Shown here one piece after another: positions 59,690-64,000 of a stretch of DNA of 64,000 nt. The position numbers were made by a program, and so were the translations under genes. Position 1 is the stretch's first letter. Each line of letters starts with the position of its first letter. This DNA is from Bryum argenteum (Eukaryota > Streptophyta > Bryopsida > Bryales > Bryaceae). The stretch lies in assembly GCA_037043015.1 (NCBI GenBank), contig CM073321.1:39886420-39950419 (forward strand), in the 5' to 3' direction. The notes beneath the pieces are model-generated. The model saw only the letters and a list, made by a program, of their open reading frames with translations. It was not told where the DNA came from and ran no database searches.

Positions 59690-60890
59690 AGTAAATGATG
59701 AAATTTTGCTTTTAGAATTAAATTTTTTTCTAAATATAGTATGTAGGTTGTAGAGTTTAATATTCTCAGTATACATATAATGAACGTTTGAACTCAATAC
59801 TATTGTAAAAATACGAAATGCTAGAATGAAATCCAATAAGGACATATAATTCATACAGGAAGCCAAAAGAATACAAAGCATGAATGTGAGAAAGATTCAT
59901 TATAATGTAGGAGTTAGGAGTAATGATTAAACGCATTTTATATTATTTATATGCATTCTCTATGCTTAAACATTACCTCTACATAAGTTAATTTATATCC
60001 ATAAGAGTCTTATAGAAATATAATATTTTAAACCTACTGTTTACATGGAAGACACAAATTAGGATACACTAGATTCTATCATCCTTGGTTCTAAATTTGG
60101 GATGCATGTATGTATAATGGAATTTATATGTTATATGTTTTATACCTACACATATTTTCATGAATGCCAATAGCCTTCTATTATAGTTCATGATAAAATT
60201 TATTTTTTTGCTAATACATGTTCATTGTAAGTTTGTAACCCTTAACCTCAAATGCCCAAGGGGGGTGTAGACTCTAGAGCCTAGAAACACACGTTTTGCA
60301 AAGTGCGAGAGATGAAAATGAAGGTTAGCTATCTAGATCTCAACCATACAACATTGTAGAAGACTTGGTTTAGGTCATGTGGATGAAATTTGGACTCATG
60401 AAGCCCCATAGATTGCGAGATCATAACATATTATTACTCAACAAAGATCATAAAATTTCATCATATTCACCTTGAAGTGAGAATGCAATTATTATAGGTA
60501 TTGGCGTGGATTGAAAAGTAGGTCCTTTGCTCAACAGTGAATGGCATATCTTCGTTGCATCTTGGATGGAAGTAAGGTTCCCGGTAGAAAAACAAGTTCC
60601 AAATCCAAATACAACCGAACTAACAAAATTGAAATCCAACGATGGATGAATGAGAAACTTCTGCTGAAAAACCATATATTATTTTAATTTTTCCAAGATA
60701 GAACATCACTGCAAAATAATCCAAGACCTAAACTATTAAAAAAAAATTCCTTTCTTCGTGGGCCATGGGAAAGCATGCCCCATGTTTGAAAAAATCAAAA
60801 AACAAGACCCGGTTCTGCATCGGTGTTCATTTTCTTTCTTGCAATGGAAATCCACCATTTGACTCAAAAAAAAAAAAAAAAAAAAACAAG
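59690..60890. other. AT-rich intergenic DNA
   Basis: No gene supported. At 60400-60492 lies an inverted copy of the dispersed repeat of 53768 and 56817; a run of A residues at 60867-60888 precedes the GC-rich array. Confidence 0.6.
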
Positions 60891-60892
60891 AC

Positions 60893-61203
60893 ACCGCCGG
60901 GCAGGGGGACGGCCGATCCTTGAGGCCGGGCGACCGCATCGGACGGCCAACGACCGCCCTCGCGACCCGCCGGACGGCCGCCGTCGGATCCGACGGCCGC
61001 ATGATGAATCGGTCGGCCGCGATGGACCGGCCGGATCCGACATCCGCGACGGATCTGCCGGCCCGTCGGGCGGCTGGATCGGTCGCCATTGCGGGCATCG
61101 GATTGGCCGACCGATCCAGCCGACCGATGGAGAATCGATCCGCCGCCGACCGATCGGACGGGCGGGCGAAAACGGACGAATGCCGACCGCCCCGATCGGC
61201 ATA
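60893..61203. repeat. GC-rich array upstream of accessory gene copy 2
   Basis: Dense GACCGATC/CGGACGGCC/GGCCGACCGAT words, abruptly bounded by an A run on the left. Same relation to the gene start (about 140 bp) as the array at 53240-53480 has to copy 1. Confidence 0.7.
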
Positions 61204-61341
61204 AATAGCCAACCGGGGCTCATTTCCCTTCACGGTGTGCGCCCTGTCATTTGTGGTTTTCCATGTCGATTGCGCTCCTCGGAGTCCCCTATTGATAATC
61301 GACCCCTTTTTTTTTTTTTTTTTTTCTTGTGGGTGAACAAT

Positions 61342-62857
61342 ATGCCGAGGGAACGACGTACTAGTGCACCCAAGGGCAAGGCCCCGGAGATGGACTGGGA
61401 AGCAACTGATGATCCAAATTGTGTCGCCGAAGATGGATGGGAAGATGAACCGGCGAGAATTTGGAATTGCACCATGTGCAAGCGATATGTGAAGATGAAA
61501 CACCTCATGAAGTTATGGCCAAGAAATCAAGCGATTATATCGGAGCCACGACGCGAAGGTCTAGCCAGCAGTTGCACAAGTCAACATTTCACGCTTCGAT
61601 ATCATGAAGTGACCATTGCCGTTGGAGTACGGAATACTAGGCCGAAAATCATGTTATATTCCAACATGGCTATGGTTTGGGCAGAAATCGTTCTACGTAA
61701 GAACGTGAATTGGAGCACAGTAATAGGTTTGAATGTTGCCGAATTGGATCAGAGCAATGATTTCATACCAACTAGTTGGCTTGGACCCAGTGATTGTATG
61801 CCCCTTTGGTCGAATCGGACATATACGGAGATGTCGGAAGTTCAAGATGAAGAAAGTACACCTCCAAGGAGATATGGAGGTCAAACTCGAATTTCTCAAG
61901 ATACACCTCCGAGGGGATACGAGGGTCAAACAGAACATCAACAAGATACACCTCCAAGGGGATACGAGGGTCAAACTGAACATCAACAATATACACCTCC
62001 GAGGGGATATGGGGGTCACACAACAGATAATTATAATCGCAGCAATAACAGGAGTATGGCACCAATATCTTTTGGCATAGGAAGTGGTGGGTATTATCCC
62101 GGTAGCAATATATACGGTCCAGGAACCACTACTCCTGAGACATATAGGGCAGAGCATCTAAGGGATACGTACCAATCCAGAGGCCAACACGATACAAGTC
62201 CGAATGCTGGAGGAAGATATATGCCAACATATCCTTGGGATACATACGAGTCAGGAGGCCGATACGGTGGAAGGAGTGCTCCGGAGAGCTATACGCCAAC
62301 ATATCCTCGGGAATCTAACGATGTCCCCGGCCAATATGGTAGAGGTAGTAGAGTCCAGTCAGTACCATATCCCAACACATCCAAGGGACACATACGAGTC
62401 TCGAGGCCAGTATGGGAGAGGACCTAACATTCGAGAAAGGTACCCCACAACGTATCCTACTGGATCATACGATGCTCACAACCAATACGGTAGAGGACCT
62501 GAGGTTCCAGATAGCTTTAGACCAACGTATCCAAGAGATACGCATGATCATCACGGCGAGTACGGTAGAGCTATTACCAATCCCGAGTACCGTACTCCAA
62601 GTCAAGCAAGAGATGAATACGAGCCCAGTTGGAATTACCGGAACAAGGATCGTGAAGAGCATATCACTCAGTACCCATATCCTGGGTATGGCCAATATGC
62701 ATATGGGAGTAACGACACTCCCCGCCACCATTCGAACTCGTGAAGAAGAAGATGCGAGTTTGAAAGACAACTACGAGAGGCAACAATTCAAAGTCAAGCG
62801 GAGTGCATCCGCAAGCTTGAAAATGATCGTATTTATTTGATGACGGCGCTTGTATGA
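61342..62857 (+). pseudogene. hAT-associated accessory protein (copy 2)
   Basis: ATG 61342. The N-terminal domain matches copy 1: WNCTMCKRYVKMKHLMKLWP and MVWAEIVLRKNVNWST. Instead of the acidic coiled-coil and RING part it has four tandem 15-residue units (DTPPRGYEGQTEHQQ type, 61852-62030) and then a Tyr/Gly/Arg-rich region with repeated YPRDTYESRGQYGRG words. A frameshift near 62370 and a TGA at 62741-62743 (fits CGA) interrupt it; a coiled-coil end (RQLREATIQSQAECIRKLEND) closes it at TGA 62855-62857. Upstream a long T run (61307-61325) lies in the 5' UTR. No hAT transposase is seen to its right inside the window. Confidence 0.6.
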
Positions 62858-62859
62858 TG

Positions 62860-64000
62860 CTTATTCGCGAGGGCGGTTCTCAGACCAAGCAGGGCCAAGT
62901 GGAACACATGATGATAAGGACTAGGATGCAAAGTAATTATACATTTACATATAGGCATGTTGTAATGTACTGTACGTACATGTAGTATTTGGATGAGAAC
63001 TCTATTCTCCATATGGTAGAGGTCATTTTTTAAGACCTTCTTAACCATGTTTTGTTGGTAAACGGACATCATATGAATGATATAAGGAATGTAGGACCAT
63101 GACCTATATTACACATTTATTTGAGTAAATATGTTATGATTCCATTTATTAACCACTAAGAATTTTAGTGTTTTTGGAAGCTTGAAAGTTGAAACCTCCT
63201 GCTCAAAACTACGATTTCCTACGTCTATGTACTCTCGGAGTATGTACGAATTATTTTTATCTATTTAATACATTCAACCGTAAGATCGTGAACCGAAGCG
63301 TATCTTAAGTTACTATTTTAAAAAGTGACCTTAGGATGTTTATCATTTGCGAGATCCTAACATCCAAATTTTGTTTAAAACTTTATTTGGGATTTGCTCC
63401 GGAGGCAGTGTCTCCACGGTGCAAAGGGGGAGTTGGATATTGTTACCAACAAAATTTTGGTCATATTTTTTCCCATGTATGTAATCAAGTGTAGTAAATT
63501 CATGCAAAATATGGGAGCCTCATTCCTCTTGATTGACATTCTTACAAGTTATTTTCTAAAAGCAGGTCCGAAAACAATACTATAGTAAAACATGCACGTC
63601 GTTACGTATATTTCGTATTATAAAGAACTTAAAGTGGAGTATGTGAGTGTAGGAGTTTGTGATTTTTGAGGTAACTTATTTCTAACAGTTTTCCATAATC
63701 TAAAATTTTGAAAAATTCTGAAATATGTAATTCATAATTTACTAATACATTTTGAGCTTGTGTTGGTAATTTCTGGAGGCTGCCACTGTAAAATTGGTAA
63801 ATATTATGACTTAAATATTTTTGGAATTTCAGTAGTGATTGGCTTATAAACATATGAGAAGAAAAATAGAAGATAAATCGCTAATTTTGAATTACCCAAC
63901 CAACACTTAAAAATTGAATCAATAGGTTTTTTTGGGCTTTACCCTAAAGGCCTCATCCAAATGGTGCAAAGGGGAAAATATTATAATAAACATAAGTGTA
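62860..64000. other. AT-rich stretch, nothing recognised
   Basis: No gene, array or element end supported. Confidence 0.5.

Noticed and set aside
60823-61341. A longer N-terminal extension of the accessory gene copy 2 starting at 60823.
   Set aside because: It would read through a poly-A run, the GC-rich array and a T run; similarity to copy 1 starts only after the ATG at 61342.
714-62743. A variant genetic code with stops read as sense.
   Set aside because: TAA, TAG and TGA all occur internally, and all three also end intact or well-bounded frames; decay explains it better.

Overview
The window is nuclear DNA of a eukaryote, most likely a plant of the bryophyte, lycophyte, fern or streptophyte-algal type. 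The evidence is GT-AG introns, a short TTTAGGG-type (plant) telomere-like tract near 56.74 kb, and a Ty3 retrotransposon, MULE, hAT and DUF7869-type genes of the kinds that fill such genomes. The species cannot be fixed from sequence alone. I see no convincing ordinary host gene: nearly everything is a mobile element, a gene carried by one, or decayed remains.

Layout. 0-1.1 kb: partial ParB-like gene (-). 1.26-4.7 kb: small gene (-) whose presumed intron holds eight tandem ~300-bp units, each with a 12-bp-stem hairpin. 5.5-6.2 kb: charged nuclear-type protein (-). 6.7-10.4 kb: MULE transposase (+) with a SWIM zinc finger. 11.3-13.1 kb: FCP1-like HAD protein (-). 14.2-14.8 kb: 179-bp tandem repeat. 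15.2-18.8 kb: ParB-like plus DNA-methylase-like fusion (-). 19.65-22.5 kb: divergently transcribed DUF7869-type gene (+). 24.3-27.5 kb: unrecognised transposase-like gene (-). 28.6-30.4 kb: unrecognised gene (-) split by a small hAT MITE. 31.5-43.1 kb: Ty3 LTR retrotransposon (-) with 611-bp LTRs, inserted in a second ParB/methylase gene (30.8-44.3 kb). 44.8-45.9 kb: truncated second DUF7869 copy (-). 45.94-53.5 kb: probable two-gene hAT element, with transposase (+) and a convergent RING-containing accessory gene (-) between GC-rich arrays. 53.5-58 kb: AT-rich, internally duplicated DNA. 58.08-59.68 kb: complete-ended Tc1/mariner copy. 60.9-62.9 kb: second member of the hAT accessory family behind another GC-rich array. 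62.9-64 kb: nothing recognised.

Two themes stand out. First, a ParB-like/DNA-methylase fusion family, the FCP1-like gene and the DUF7869 gene share an 18-copy palindrome in their non-coding DNA, suggesting one large mobile unit carrying a DNA-modification-like protein. Second, in almost every coding region the reading frame continues in register past internal stops, and most of these stops sit where CAG, CAA, CGA or TGG would become a stop by one C-to-T or G-to-A change. That is what cytosine-methylation-driven decay would leave.
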